Source: an uncultured Collinsella sp. (GTDB taxonomy: Bacteria; Actinomycetota; Coriobacteriia; Coriobacteriales; Coriobacteriaceae). From it: DNA of 64,000 nt. Within the stretch, counting starts at the first letter, position 1, and each line of letters begins with the position of its first letter. The position numbers and the translations under genes are program-made. This document shows positions 9,907-18,192 of this stretch, in pieces. The DNA is taken from contig UQHR01000004.1 of the NCBI GenBank assembly GCA_900540905.1, forward strand, positions 1 to 64,000, written 5' to 3'. The notes under the pieces were generated by a model that saw nothing but the letters and a program-made list of their open reading frames with translations, searched no databases and was not told the origin of the DNA.

Positions 9907-10544
9907 TTCGGGCCGCCTGGGCGCGTGATCTGGTAGAGCAGCGCGTTCATAATGGCGGCCGCCACGGTCGAACCGCCCTTGCGACCCCTCGCGACGATGG
10001 CCGGCACGCGTCGCGCGAGTAGCTCCTCTTTCGCCTCGACCACGTTCACAAACCCGACCGGCACCCCAACGACGAGCGCAGGCGCGATCTTCCCCGCGTC
10101 CATGAGCTCGGCGAGGCGCAGAAGAGCTGTGGGAGCGTTGCCGACGGCCACGATGAGCGGACCCTCGATGCCGCAAGCTTTGTCCATGCTCGCAACGGCG
10201 CGAGTCGTGCCCGCGGCGCGCGCAGCCGCGGCGACATCAGGGTCGGCCATGTAGCACACGGCCTTGCAGCCGATCTTAGCGAGCGCGGGCTTGCTTATGC
10301 CTGCGAGCGCCATGTTCGTGTCGGTGAGCACCGTGGCCCCTGCGCGCAGTGCGTCGAGCGCACAGTGCGCGGCGTCATGGGTGAACACGAGGGAATCGGC
10401 GTACGAGAAGTCAGCAGTGGTGTGGATGACGCGCTTCACGACGGGCTCTTCGAGCGGCGGGAAAGTGCGGCCGCCGAGCTCTTCGGTGATGATCTCGAAG
10501 CTGCGCCGCTCGATGTCGCCGGGCGCCATCTCCTTGGAATCCAT
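9903..10544 (-). CDS. cbiC: Cobalt-precorrin-8 methylmutase
   Basis: CbiC moves the C11 methyl group to C12, giving cobyrinate. The 213-residue product has the catalytic histidine in KRVIHTTADF near residue 41 and the family segments DTNMALAGI and VGVPVGFVNVVEAKE. The length is normal. It starts right after the cobO stop and overlaps cbiJ by 4 nt, consistent with coupled translation. Confidence 0.95.
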   Translation of the reverse strand: MDSKEMAPGDIERRSFEIITEELGGRTFPPLEEPVVKRVIHTTADFSYADSLVFTHDAAHCALDALRAGATVLTDTNMALAGISKPALAKIGCKAVCYMADPDVAAAARAAGTTRAVASMDKACGIEGPLIVAVGNAPTALLRLAELMDAGKIAPALVVGVPVGFVNVVEAKEELLARRVPAIVARGRKGGSTVAAAIMNALLYQITRPGGPK

Positions 10545-11060
10545 CTAGTACTCCACTCCTTCCCTTGCACATATCCCCTGCTCGTAGGGGTGTTTCTCGC
10601 ACCGCATCTCGGTTATGTAGTCGGCCTTCTCCACGATCTTGCGGGAAGGCGCGCGCCCGGTGAGCGCTACTTCGACGCCGCGCGCGGACATATCGAGCGC
10701 GCGGTCCACGAGCGCCTCGTCGACAAGCCCCTTCGAAAGCGCGTCGAGCGCCTCGTCGAGCACGAGCAGCCCCTCCTGCGCGCCCTCGAGCTCGGCGAGC
10801 GCGGAAGCGAGGTTCCCATCGTGCAGCTCGCGCGTCGCGGCAAGTTCTTCCGACGTCATGGACCAGGTAAACTTGTCCGACGCCTTCCCCGCGAACACGG
10901 GCACGCCGAAATGCTCGGCGAGCAGGCGCACCTCCCCGCTTTCGCCGTCTTTCAGGAACTGCACGACGACGACGCGGCGGCCTGCGGCGAGCATGCGAAG
11001 GGCGAGGCCCATCGCCGCCGTGGTCTTGCCTTTGCCGTCGCCATGATACACGTGGATCAT
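10545..11060 (-). CDS. cobO: Corrinoid adenosyltransferase (CobA/CobO/BtuR)
   Basis: This enzyme transfers the 5'-deoxyadenosyl group of ATP to cob(I)yrinate diamide or other corrinoids. The 171-residue protein shows the P-loop variant GDGKGKTTAAMGLALR at its N-terminus, VVVVQFLKDG, and LLVLDEALDAL as Walker B, all typical of the CobA/BtuR family. It serves both de novo synthesis and salvage, so it would remain useful if ring synthesis has failed. Its start overlaps the cbiP stop (ATGA). Confidence 0.95.
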   Translation of the reverse strand: MIHVYHGDGKGKTTAAMGLALRMLAAGRRVVVVQFLKDGESGEVRLLAEHFGVPVFAGKASDKFTWSMTSEELAATRELHDGNLASALAELEGAQEGLLVLDEALDALSKGLVDEALVDRALDMSARGVEVALTGRAPSRKIVEKADYITEMRCEKHPYEQGICAREGVEY

Positions 11061-12556
11061 ACGCCCTCCTCGATAATGCGGTAGACATACTCCATGTCGA
11101 GCGCCCCGCGCACGGAGTCGGCCAGGCGGTCGAACTCGCGCGCACGGTGATCGGCCGCGGACACCGCGCCCTCAGCACCCACGACGCTCTCGGGCAGGCC
11201 GCGCATGCGCGCGAGCGAGCGTGCGAGGGCGAGCGCCACCCCCGGTTCGTCGAACAGGCCGTGGAGATAGGTTCCGAACACGTTTCCGCAGGCCGCGCCT
11301 TCTGGTTTGCCGCCATTCGTGCCCGCAGGGGCGCAGAAGACGGTCGTTACGCCGTCGTGAATCTCGTACCCGCGCGCCGTCATCCCGTTCCACACCGAGA
11401 ACGCGCCTTGGGCGCCCGTGATGCGCAGCTCCGACTGGGCGAGGCGCTTTTCCTCCTTGAACACCGTACTTGCAGGGATGAGCCCAAGCCCGCGCGCGGT
11501 GCCAGCGCCTTCCCTGCCATGCGGGTCGGAAAGCTCGTCTCCCAAAAGCTGGTAGCCTCCGCATATGCCGAGCACCGGCGTGCCCGCGCCCGAAAGCGCG
11601 CGTACACAGGCTCCGATGCCGCTAGCCGCAAGCCAGCGCGCGTCGTCGAGCGTGGCCTTCGAGCCGGGGAGCACCACCAGGTCGGGTCGGCCCAGATCGG
11701 TCGCAGAGGAAACGTAGCGCACGCCCACGCCGGGCACGCGCGAAAGCGGGTCGAAGTCGGTGAAGTTCGACAGATGCGGAAGGCGCACGACGGCGACGTC
11801 GATGACGCCGCGCGCCTCGCGGGCAGATAGGCGCGGCGCGAGCGAGTCCTCGTCGTCCAGGTCGAGCGTAAGATACGGCACGACCCCCACGACGGGGGCC
11901 CCGCACATCTTCTCAAGCGGGGCCAAACCCGGGCGCAGGATTTCTACATCGCCGCGGAACTTATTTACTACAAGCCCCCGCAAAAGCGCGCGGTCCTCGG
12001 GCGCAAGGAGCGCGACCGTGCCGTAAAGCTGGGCAAACACCCCGCCTGGGTCGATGTCGCCCGCGAGCAGCACGGGGGAGGACACGGCGCGCGCGAGCCC
12101 CATGTTGACGATGTCGTTTTCGGCAAGGTTGATTTCGGCGGGGCTGCCGGCGCCCTCGATAACGATGACGTCGTTTTCCTCCGCGAGCGAATCGAACGCC
12201 TCCAAAATCTGCGGCATGAGCGCCTTCTTTCGCGCGAAGTAGTCCCTCGCAGCGAAGGCTCCCTGCTCCTTGCCGGCCACGATGAGCTGGCTTCGGTGGC
12301 CGCTTTCGGGCTTGAGCAGGATGGGGTTCATGCGCACGTCGGGCGCGATGCTGCACGCCTCGGCCTGCATGATCTGGGCGCGCCCCATCTCGAGCCCGTC
12401 GGCCGTGACACCGCTGTTGAGCGCCATGTTCTGGCTCTTGAAGGGAGCAACGCGCAGGCCGTCCTGCGAAAGCACACGGCACAGCCCCGCCGCAAGCAGG
12501 CTCTTCCCCGCGTTCGACATGGTGCCCTGGATCATGATGGGCTTCGCCCTACCCAC
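11057..12556 (-). CDS. cbiP: Cobyric acid synthase
   Basis: CbiP/CobQ amidates four side chains of adenosylcobyrinate diamide using glutamine and ATP. The 499-residue protein has a synthetase domain (IMIQGTMSNAGKS at the N-terminus, then PFKSQNMALNSGV) and a glutamine amidotransferase domain with the nucleophile in PVLGICGGYQLLG and a histidine in TYLHGLFDE. I chose the GTG at 12556, preceded by ggaggt at 8 nt; it overlaps the cobD stop. An upstream in-frame extension of 49 codons only mirrors cobD. Confidence 0.95.
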   Translation of the reverse strand: MGRAKPIMIQGTMSNAGKSLLAAGLCRVLSQDGLRVAPFKSQNMALNSGVTADGLEMGRAQIMQAEACSIAPDVRMNPILLKPESGHRSQLIVAGKEQGAFAARDYFARKKALMPQILEAFDSLAEENDVIVIEGAGSPAEINLAENDIVNMGLARAVSSPVLLAGDIDPGGVFAQLYGTVALLAPEDRALLRGLVVNKFRGDVEILRPGLAPLEKMCGAPVVGVVPYLTLDLDDEDSLAPRLSAREARGVIDVAVVRLPHLSNFTDFDPLSRVPGVGVRYVSSATDLGRPDLVVLPGSKATLDDARWLAASGIGACVRALSGAGTPVLGICGGYQLLGDELSDPHGREGAGTARGLGLIPASTVFKEEKRLAQSELRITGAQGAFSVWNGMTARGYEIHDGVTTVFCAPAGTNGGKPEGAACGNVFGTYLHGLFDEPGVALALARSLARMRGLPESVVGAEGAVSAADHRAREFDRLADSVRGALDMEYVYRIIEEGV

Positions 12557-13772
12557 GGGTATCGACCTCCTTCGTCGAGCCTCGGCCATACGCGCCCGCC
12601 ATAGCGCCGCTGCAAGAAGCGCAGCCCCGTTCGTCGGGTTCGCCTTCGCCCGATGCGCCTTCCGCCCGAAGCGCGCGGCTGAACGCCATCGCAAGCCGGG
12701 CATTCTCCTTGCGCGTGCGCACCGCGACGCGGCACCAGAAACGGGACAGTACCGAAAACGAGTCGCACGTGCGGACCAAAACCCCCTGTTTATACAGGCG
12801 CTCGGGGATGTCTTTCGCCGGTGTGCGGACTAAAAGGAAGTTCGCATCCGACGGCACGACGGAAAGCCCGAGCGAGGAGAGCTCGTGGGAAAGCCACGCT
12901 CGCTCGCCCGCCAATACATCGCGCGTGCGCGAGACGTATTCGACGTCTTCCAGGGCGGCGATACCCGCGGCCTCGGCGACCGAGGAGACGGGCCACGCCT
13001 GCCCCGCCCGGCGAATCCCCTCGAGGAGTTGGGCGTTTCCGCTGATCAGATATCCTAACCGCAACCCCGCCATTCCGTAGAGCTTGGTGAACGCGGAGAG
13101 CACGGCCACATGGCGCGAACACGCGGCGCGTGCGGCCACGCTCCTTTCGCGGGCGTCGGGCGCAAATCCGAGGAAGCACTCGTCCACGACGAGCAGCGCG
13201 CCCACCTGCTCGCAGCGGCAAGCCGCGGCATCGATCACGCGGGGGTCGACGAGGCGCCCCGTCGGGTTGTTCGGATTGCAGATATACGCCACGTCTCCCG
13301 GCCCCTCGATCGCGCGGGCGAAGGAGGCGGGCACGTCGAAGTCGTCCGCTTCGGAGAGCGGGAACTCCTGCACGCATGCGCCGTAGTAAGATGCCGCCTC
13401 CGCATATTCAGAGAACGTCGGCGCGCACACGACGATGCGTTTCGGGCGTACCGCCGCGGCGAGCCGCCAGATGATGTCGGACGCGCCCGCGCCGCAGACG
13501 ATAGTATCTTCGGGAATGCCCTGGGCGCGTGCTAGGGCGCGAACGAGGGCGATGCTTTCCCTATCGGGGTAGGCGTCGATTCGAGAAAGCGCCTTGCAAG
13601 CTGCGGCGACGGCGCGCGGCGAGGGGCCTGCCGGATTCACGTTCACCGAGAAGTCAATGAGGTCGGAGGCGCCCCCTTCGCAAGCGATGCCGAGCGATTG
13701 CGAGCTGCCCCCATGCGTACGGGCGCGTAGGATTCCCCCGGCAGCCTGGGACGCGGCGTGGTCTTCCCTCAT
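12549..13772 (-). CDS. cobD: L-threonine-phosphate decarboxylase (PLP enzyme)
   Basis: This is a CobD-type class I aminotransferase fold that decarboxylates threonine phosphate to (R)-1-amino-2-propanol phosphate, the linker for the nucleotide loop. It has DFSVNVNPAGPSP near the start, NPNNPTG, and the PLP lysine in SAFTKLYGMAGLRLGY. The product is about 407 residues; roughly 40 C-terminal residues are rich in G, E and C (GCASCSG) and exceed the typical fold, overlapping cbiP. No threonine kinase (pduX) is seen nearby. Histidinol-phosphate aminotransferase is the main alternative, but the cbi context favours CobD. It starts at ATGA shared with cbiB. Confidence 0.9.
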   Translation of the reverse strand: MREDHAASQAAGGILRARTHGGSSQSLGIACEGGASDLIDFSVNVNPAGPSPRAVAAACKALSRIDAYPDRESIALVRALARAQGIPEDTIVCGAGASDIIWRLAAAVRPKRIVVCAPTFSEYAEAASYYGACVQEFPLSEADDFDVPASFARAIEGPGDVAYICNPNNPTGRLVDPRVIDAAACRCEQVGALLVVDECFLGFAPDARERSVAARAACSRHVAVLSAFTKLYGMAGLRLGYLISGNAQLLEGIRRAGQAWPVSSVAEAAGIAALEDVEYVSRTRDVLAGERAWLSHELSSLGLSVVPSDANFLLVRTPAKDIPERLYKQGVLVRTCDSFSVLSRFWCRVAVRTRKENARLAMAFSRALRAEGASGEGEPDERGCASCSGAMAGAYGRGSTKEVDTRG

Positions 13773-14743
13773 ACAATCGCCCCCACGGCGAGCACGACCG
13801 CCGCGCGCGCGGCTCCGAAGACGACGAGCGCGCATACGGACGCGGCGAGCATGAGCCTTGTCGCCCGGGCGATGTCGCCCCACTCGATTTCGCGGGACGC
13901 GTCGCCTATCGTCGGTTTCTCAACGAGCTTGCCGAAATACACCGCGGGTCCCGCCAGGCGCAGCCCGAGCGCGCCCGCGCAAGCTGACTCGGTCTGCGCC
14001 GCGTTCGGGCTCGCATGGCAACGCCTGTCGCGGCGCCAGATGCGCGCCGCCCCGCGCGCGTCGAGCCCGACGATCGGGCACACGGCGATCATGAGCAGGG
14101 CCGATAAGCGCGAGGGAATCCAGTTCACCGCATCGTCGAGGCGCGCCGAGGCGCAGCCGAAGTCGATGTAGCGCTCGTTTTTGTAGCCCACCATGCTGTC
14201 GAGCGTGTTCACCGCCTTGTACGCCATGCCCAAGGGTGCACCTCCGATCAAAAGGTAGAAAAGCGGCGCAATGACGCCGTCGCTCGCGTTCTCTGCCACC
14301 GTTTCCACGGCGGCGCGCAAAACGCCCTGCTCGTCGAGAACAGACGTGTCGCGTCCCACGATGAGCCCGACGGTTTCGCGCGCCGCGACAAGGCCGCCCT
14401 TCGAGAACGCGCGGGCCACGGCCAGGCTCTGGCGGCGCAGCTCGCATGTCGCGAGAATCTGATAGCTCGCCCATGCCTCGGCCACGAAGCGCAAGCCGGG
14501 GTGAACCATGCCGCAAAGATGCAGGATTCCCCAGGTCAAAAGCCCACACGCAAGCGGAAGCGCCACGGCGAGCACAAGCCCTGCGGCGCGCGTGCCCGCG
14601 GACGTTTGCGGGAATGCGCCCCGCAGGCGGCCTTCGGCCCACGTGATCGCGCGCCCCATGGCGACGACGGGATGGGGAAGCCAGCGCGGGTCGCCGAAGG
14701 CAAGGTCGGCCGCGAACCCGGCGGCGACGGCAAGAATCGTCAT
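13769..14743 (-). CDS. cbiB: Adenosylcobinamide-phosphate synthase (membrane)
   Basis: CbiB joins the aminopropanol phosphate arm to adenosylcobyric acid at the membrane. The 324-residue protein has several hydrophobic segments, and the family signatures FGDPRWLPHPVVAMGR at the N-terminus and ERYIDFGCASARLDDAVNW centrally. ATG 14743 overlaps the preceding stop as TGATG and fits the family N-terminus; the longer open frame upstream is a shadow of the next gene. Confidence 0.95.
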   Translation of the reverse strand: MTILAVAAGFAADLAFGDPRWLPHPVVAMGRAITWAEGRLRGAFPQTSAGTRAAGLVLAVALPLACGLLTWGILHLCGMVHPGLRFVAEAWASYQILATCELRRQSLAVARAFSKGGLVAARETVGLIVGRDTSVLDEQGVLRAAVETVAENASDGVIAPLFYLLIGGAPLGMAYKAVNTLDSMVGYKNERYIDFGCASARLDDAVNWIPSRLSALLMIAVCPIVGLDARGAARIWRRDRRCHASPNAAQTESACAGALGLRLAGPAVYFGKLVEKPTIGDASREIEWGDIARATRLMLAASVCALVVFGAARAAVVLAVGAIV

Positions 14744-15744
14744 CACCGGGCATCGCCCCCCGAAGCGGGGCGAACGTCGCGAAGGCAGCGCCCATCCCAG
14801 GTGGCGGCCCATGCGCCGCCCGGCTCGGTATGCACGTCGAAGTATTCCATTTTCGGGACAGCAAGCTCGGAAAGCAGCGCTTTCACGGTACCCGCGTGAA
14901 CGACGAAGACGGCGCGCCCACTCCCCTGGGCGCGCTCCGATTCGCACGCCTCCCGAAACGCCGCGACGACGCGGCGGGTGAAATCGCTCTTGCCCTCGCC
15001 ATGCGGGCACCGCGTCTCGCACCAGGAGTCTACCCAGGCGCGGTAGCGCGCATCCTCTTTAAGCTCGGCGGCGCTTCGCCCCTCGAAGTCACCGAAATCC
15101 ATCTCGCGCAGACCGGGGCATGCCATAAGCTCCGCATTCGGGAAGAGGATGCGTGCCGTCTGGTCGGTGCGGGCCATGCCGCTCGTGATAACACGGAACA
15201 CGTCACGATCGCACGCGAGCTCGCGCAAAGCGCGCTCCCCCGCGCTCGACAGGGGCTCGTCGGTGCCCGCCCCGCTGTAGCGATGGTCTTCCGTGCCCGC
15301 CGTGGCACCATGGCGCACGAAGACGACTTCCAAAGGCGCGCCCGCGTCCTGCGTCCCTCGAGGCGCATCGGCAAGGTTTCCTTTGATGACCTGGGGAATC
15401 CCGCACGTCATGCGCACGACGACGTCGGCGCGCGCAGCAAGCGCGCATCCCAGGCGCCCCGCGCGCTCGCGCCATTGGGCGTCTTCCGCACGCATGGGGA
15501 CGACCCCCGAGCCGACCAAGGGCAGAATCACTGCGTCGAAGCCGATCAGCCGCTCGAGCGCCCGGTCAGCGTCGAGCGCGCGTACGAGTTCCTCAGCACG
15601 GTACGCGACACGGCCGGCAAAAGCCGCGGGCACGCCGCCCTCCGCAAGCTGCGCCGCGTCGACGAAATCGTCCGCCGCGAACCCGAGCTTTTCGCGCACG
15701 AAGGTCCTCTTCCCCGAATGCGCGCCGCCTACCACGAGAATCAT
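14743..15744 (-). CDS. Fusion of a CobU-like P-loop domain with a CobC-type phosphatase
   Basis: The 333-residue protein has two parts. Residues 1 to about 140 look like a divergent CobU: P-loop VVGGAHSGKRTFV, then a CobU-like C-terminal part ending VVVRMTCGIPQVIKG. It lacks the RIxxHR segment that carries the guanylylated histidine in real CobU. Residues from about 145 form a histidine phosphatase domain with VVFVRHGATAG, EMDFGDFEGRS and VFVVHAGTVKAL, as in CobC (alpha-ribazole phosphatase). A complete CobU is encoded two genes upstream, so the N-terminal part may bind nucleotide or act only as kinase. It starts at ATGA shared with cobS. Confidence 0.88.
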   Translation of the reverse strand: MILVVGGAHSGKRTFVREKLGFAADDFVDAAQLAEGGVPAAFAGRVAYRAEELVRALDADRALERLIGFDAVILPLVGSGVVPMRAEDAQWRERAGRLGCALAARADVVVRMTCGIPQVIKGNLADAPRGTQDAGAPLEVVFVRHGATAGTEDHRYSGAGTDEPLSSAGERALRELACDRDVFRVITSGMARTDQTARILFPNAELMACPGLREMDFGDFEGRSAAELKEDARYRAWVDSWCETRCPHGEGKSDFTRRVVAAFREACESERAQGSGRAVFVVHAGTVKALLSELAVPKMEYFDVHTEPGGAWAATWDGRCLRDVRPASGGDAR

Positions 15745-16508
15745 AGGAGCATACCCCCCGCCACCAGCATGGCAAGCATCGCGAGCTCGGCCCATTGCAG
15801 AAACCATCCGGCCAAATCCCCCGTCACCCCGCCGAAGCGGGACAGGGCAACATGACGGTACCACGCGAGCGCCAAAAGTCCCGCCACCGCCATAAGGGCG
15901 CCGACGGCCTGAGCGCACGCGACCATCCCTGCAGCCGAAGCCGCAGCGAAAGCGCAAAGCGGCACGACGATCGCCGCGCGCTTCTTAGCAGGCGAGAGTC
16001 CCGCGGCCATGCCGTCCGCCCGCGCGGCAGGCCAGCATTCTACGGCGAGCCCCGAAAGCGCACGGGAGAACACGAGCGAGCACAGAAGCGCGAGGAACGC
16101 CCCCGCCGTAAGCGGCAGCGCGGTGAACAGGGAAAACTGCAGAATAAGGTACACGACAACACCGATGACCCCGAAGGCGCCCGCCCGCGGGTCGTGCATG
16201 ATCTCGAGCTTTCGCTCGCGCGGGGCCCAACTTGCAAGCGCATCGGAGGTGTCGCAGAGCCCGTCTAGGTGGATGCCTCCCGTCACCGCCACAGGCAGCG
16301 CCGCGAGCACGGCCGCGACGATGGTCGCGGGTACGCCGAGCAGGTTCGCCACGTACCCCCACGCCGTCATGAGGAAGCCTTCCACAAGGCCCACCAGGGG
16401 AAACGCGGCAAGCGCATGGGTTGATCCGAAATCGGTCCAGGCCGATTTCGGGACGGGGATGCGCGAGAACGTTCCGAACGCCGCGCCGATTGCCTCTGCT
16501 ATCTTCAC
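15741..16508 (-). CDS. cobS: Cobalamin (5'-phosphate) synthase
   Basis: CobS is an integral membrane enzyme that joins adenosyl-GDP-cobinamide with alpha-ribazole (phosphate) in the last step of the nucleotide loop. The 255-residue protein has multiple hydrophobic helices and the conserved GGIHLDGLCDTSDALAS and MHDPRAGAFGVIG motifs that bind metal and phosphate. The GTG start at 16508 overlaps the cobU stop (GTGA); an upstream frame is a shadow of cobU. Confidence 0.95.
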   Translation of the reverse strand: MKIAEAIGAAFGTFSRIPVPKSAWTDFGSTHALAAFPLVGLVEGFLMTAWGYVANLLGVPATIVAAVLAALPVAVTGGIHLDGLCDTSDALASWAPRERKLEIMHDPRAGAFGVIGVVVYLILQFSLFTALPLTAGAFLALLCSLVFSRALSGLAVECWPAARADGMAAGLSPAKKRAAIVVPLCAFAAASAAGMVACAQAVGALMAVAGLLALAWYRHVALSRFGGVTGDLAGWFLQWAELAMLAMLVAGGMLL

Positions 16509-17053
16509 CTTGTAGGTCCTTCGCCTTTCATCCACACGGGAATCCCGAATACCACTTCGACTGCGCGGTCGGCCAGCGCCGCCACGCCCGCGTTCACGCG
16601 CGCGAGCGCGCGCCTCCATGCCTCGGTCCCCTCATCGTAGCGCATCCCATCGGCGAACACGTCGACGGTGACCACCACCGTATGCGCAGCGGCCTGAGCG
16701 AGCCGTTCGATGCCTCCGAGCACCTCGCGCGCCGTAGCGTCGGGGTCACGTGGGGACAAGCCGCCTTCCGCGAAGAGCTCGTTCGCAACCAGGTTGCCCA
16801 CGTCCTCCAAAAGAAGCGTGCAGCCGCACGGAAGCCCGGACGCTGCGGCGCCCACGTCACGCGTGCGCTCGAGGGTGGAAAACCCCTTGCCCTCGCGCAG
16901 CGCCCGATGGCGCGCGATGCGGCGGGCGCCCTCTTCCCCGAAGGGCTCCATCGTTGCCAGGTACACGCGGGGGCCGTCGTGCCCGAGGCACAGGGACTCG
17001 GCATAGGCGCTCTTGCCGCTCGCTGCGGCGCCGATAACGAACGTCACCGTCAT
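16505..17053 (-). CDS. cobU: Adenosylcobinamide kinase / guanylyltransferase
   Basis: CobU phosphorylates adenosylcobinamide and then attaches GMP through a guanylyl-histidine intermediate. The 182-residue product is of normal length, with P-loop IGAAASGKSAYAE at the N-terminus, RIARHRALREGKGF holding the guanylylated histidine, LLLEDVGNLVANEL, and VFGIPVWMKG at the C-terminus. It is intact, unlike the CobU-like half fused to the phosphatase downstream. It overlaps cobT by ATGA. Confidence 0.95.
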   Translation of the reverse strand: MTVTFVIGAAASGKSAYAESLCLGHDGPRVYLATMEPFGEEGARRIARHRALREGKGFSTLERTRDVGAAASGLPCGCTLLLEDVGNLVANELFAEGGLSPRDPDATAREVLGGIERLAQAAAHTVVVTVDVFADGMRYDEGTEAWRRALARVNAGVAALADRAVEVVFGIPVWMKGEGPTR

Positions 17054-18192
17054 TTCCCAGCCTCGAAATGCTCATAAGCAGCCATGCCAGTCGCCGTGAA
17101 CGTCTTCCCATCCCGGTACACGCGCAGCGCCGAATCCAGAAGGGGCAGATACGCCATGGCGCCCGCGCCCTCGCCCAAGTGCATGCCTGCGACGAGGGGT
17201 GCCTTTATGCCGAGCTCGCGAAGGAGCTCCTGGCTTGCGGGTTCGCTAGATGCGTGGGTGCCCACGAGGTAGCCCAAGGCGTTGGGGCACAGGCGCACCG
17301 CGCACAGGGCCGCCGTGCAGGATATGACCCCGTCGAGGAGCACCGGCACCTTCGAGGCCGCGGCCCCCAGGTAGAAGCCGCACATCGCCCCGATGTCGAA
17401 GCCGCCCACCTTCGAGAGCACGTCGATCGGGTCGGCGGGATCGGGCGAGTTCGCGTCGATAGCGCGCTCGACCACGTCGCGCTTGCGCGCGAGCGAGGCG
17501 TCCGAGAGCCCCGCGCCGCGGCCGACGAGGCTCCGCGCGTCCGCCCGGATGAGCACTGCGGCCACCGCCGCCGAGGTGGTCGTGTTGCCGATGCCCATCT
17601 CGCCCGCGGCGAGAAGGCGCACGCCGGCGCGAGCAAGCCCGCACGCGACGGCGATTCCGACCTCGATCGCGCGCACGGCCCCATCGCGAGACATAGCGGA
17701 GCCGTGCGCGATGTTGCCGCTCCCCCGCCGCACGTTCGCGCGCACCATGCGCGCGTCTTCTATGCCCCGGGCCATACCCACGTCGACGGGCACGACCTCG
17801 GCACCCGCGAACGCCGCCATGCGGCAGGCGCTCGTGGCCCCCTCGCACATGTTGCGCGCGACGGCTCGCGTCACGTCTTGCCCACTTTGCGACACGCCTT
17901 CGGCAACGACCCCGTTGTCGGAGAAGAATACCGCGAGTGCACGCGGAAACTCGGCCACCTCGGCGCTCCCCTGAGCTGCGGCGATACACGCGACGGCGTC
18001 TTCAAAGTCGCCCAATCCCCCCAGGGGGTGCGCGATGAAGTCCCACGCGGCGTACGCGGCGGCGCGGGCGCACTCGTCTGCGGGTGCGATCCGGGATAGC
18101 GCGGCTTCGAGCACGGCGCCCGGCGCCGACGAGAACGCGCGCTCGACTTCCTCGCGGATGCAGGCAAGCGCGGTTTCGGTTGCTTCAGCCAT
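17050..18192 (-). CDS. cobT: Nicotinate-nucleotide:base phosphoribosyltransferase
   Basis: CobT activates the lower-ligand base to its alpha-ribotide. The 380-residue protein carries FFSDNGVVAEGVSQSG, GEMGIGNTTTSAAVAA and GFDIGAMCGFYLGAA, and ends with HLGEGAGAMAYLPLLDSALR, where the glutamate is the catalytic base of the family. No bluB or bza genes for making dimethylbenzimidazole are present in the window, so the base must come from elsewhere. The ATG at 18192 follows gaggag and overlaps cbiA by 8 nt. Confidence 0.95.
   Translation of the reverse strand: MAEATETALACIREEVERAFSSAPGAVLEAALSRIAPADECARAAAYAAWDFIAHPLGGLGDFEDAVACIAAAQGSAEVAEFPRALAVFFSDNGVVAEGVSQSGQDVTRAVARNMCEGATSACRMAAFAGAEVVPVDVGMARGIEDARMVRANVRRGSGNIAHGSAMSRDGAVRAIEVGIAVACGLARAGVRLLAAGEMGIGNTTTSAAVAAVLIRADARSLVGRGAGLSDASLARKRDVVERAIDANSPDPADPIDVLSKVGGFDIGAMCGFYLGAAASKVPVLLDGVISCTAALCAVRLCPNALGYLVGTHASSEPASQELLRELGIKAPLVAGMHLGEGAGAMAYLPLLDSALRVYRDGKTFTATGMAAYEHFEAGK

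Noticed and set aside
12557..12703. Upstream extension of cbiP, and like extensions of cbiJ, cbiB, cobS, cobT and cbiET
   Set aside because: Each extension lies within the preceding gene and lacks family similarity; the overlapping ATG or GTG at the stop codon is the better start.
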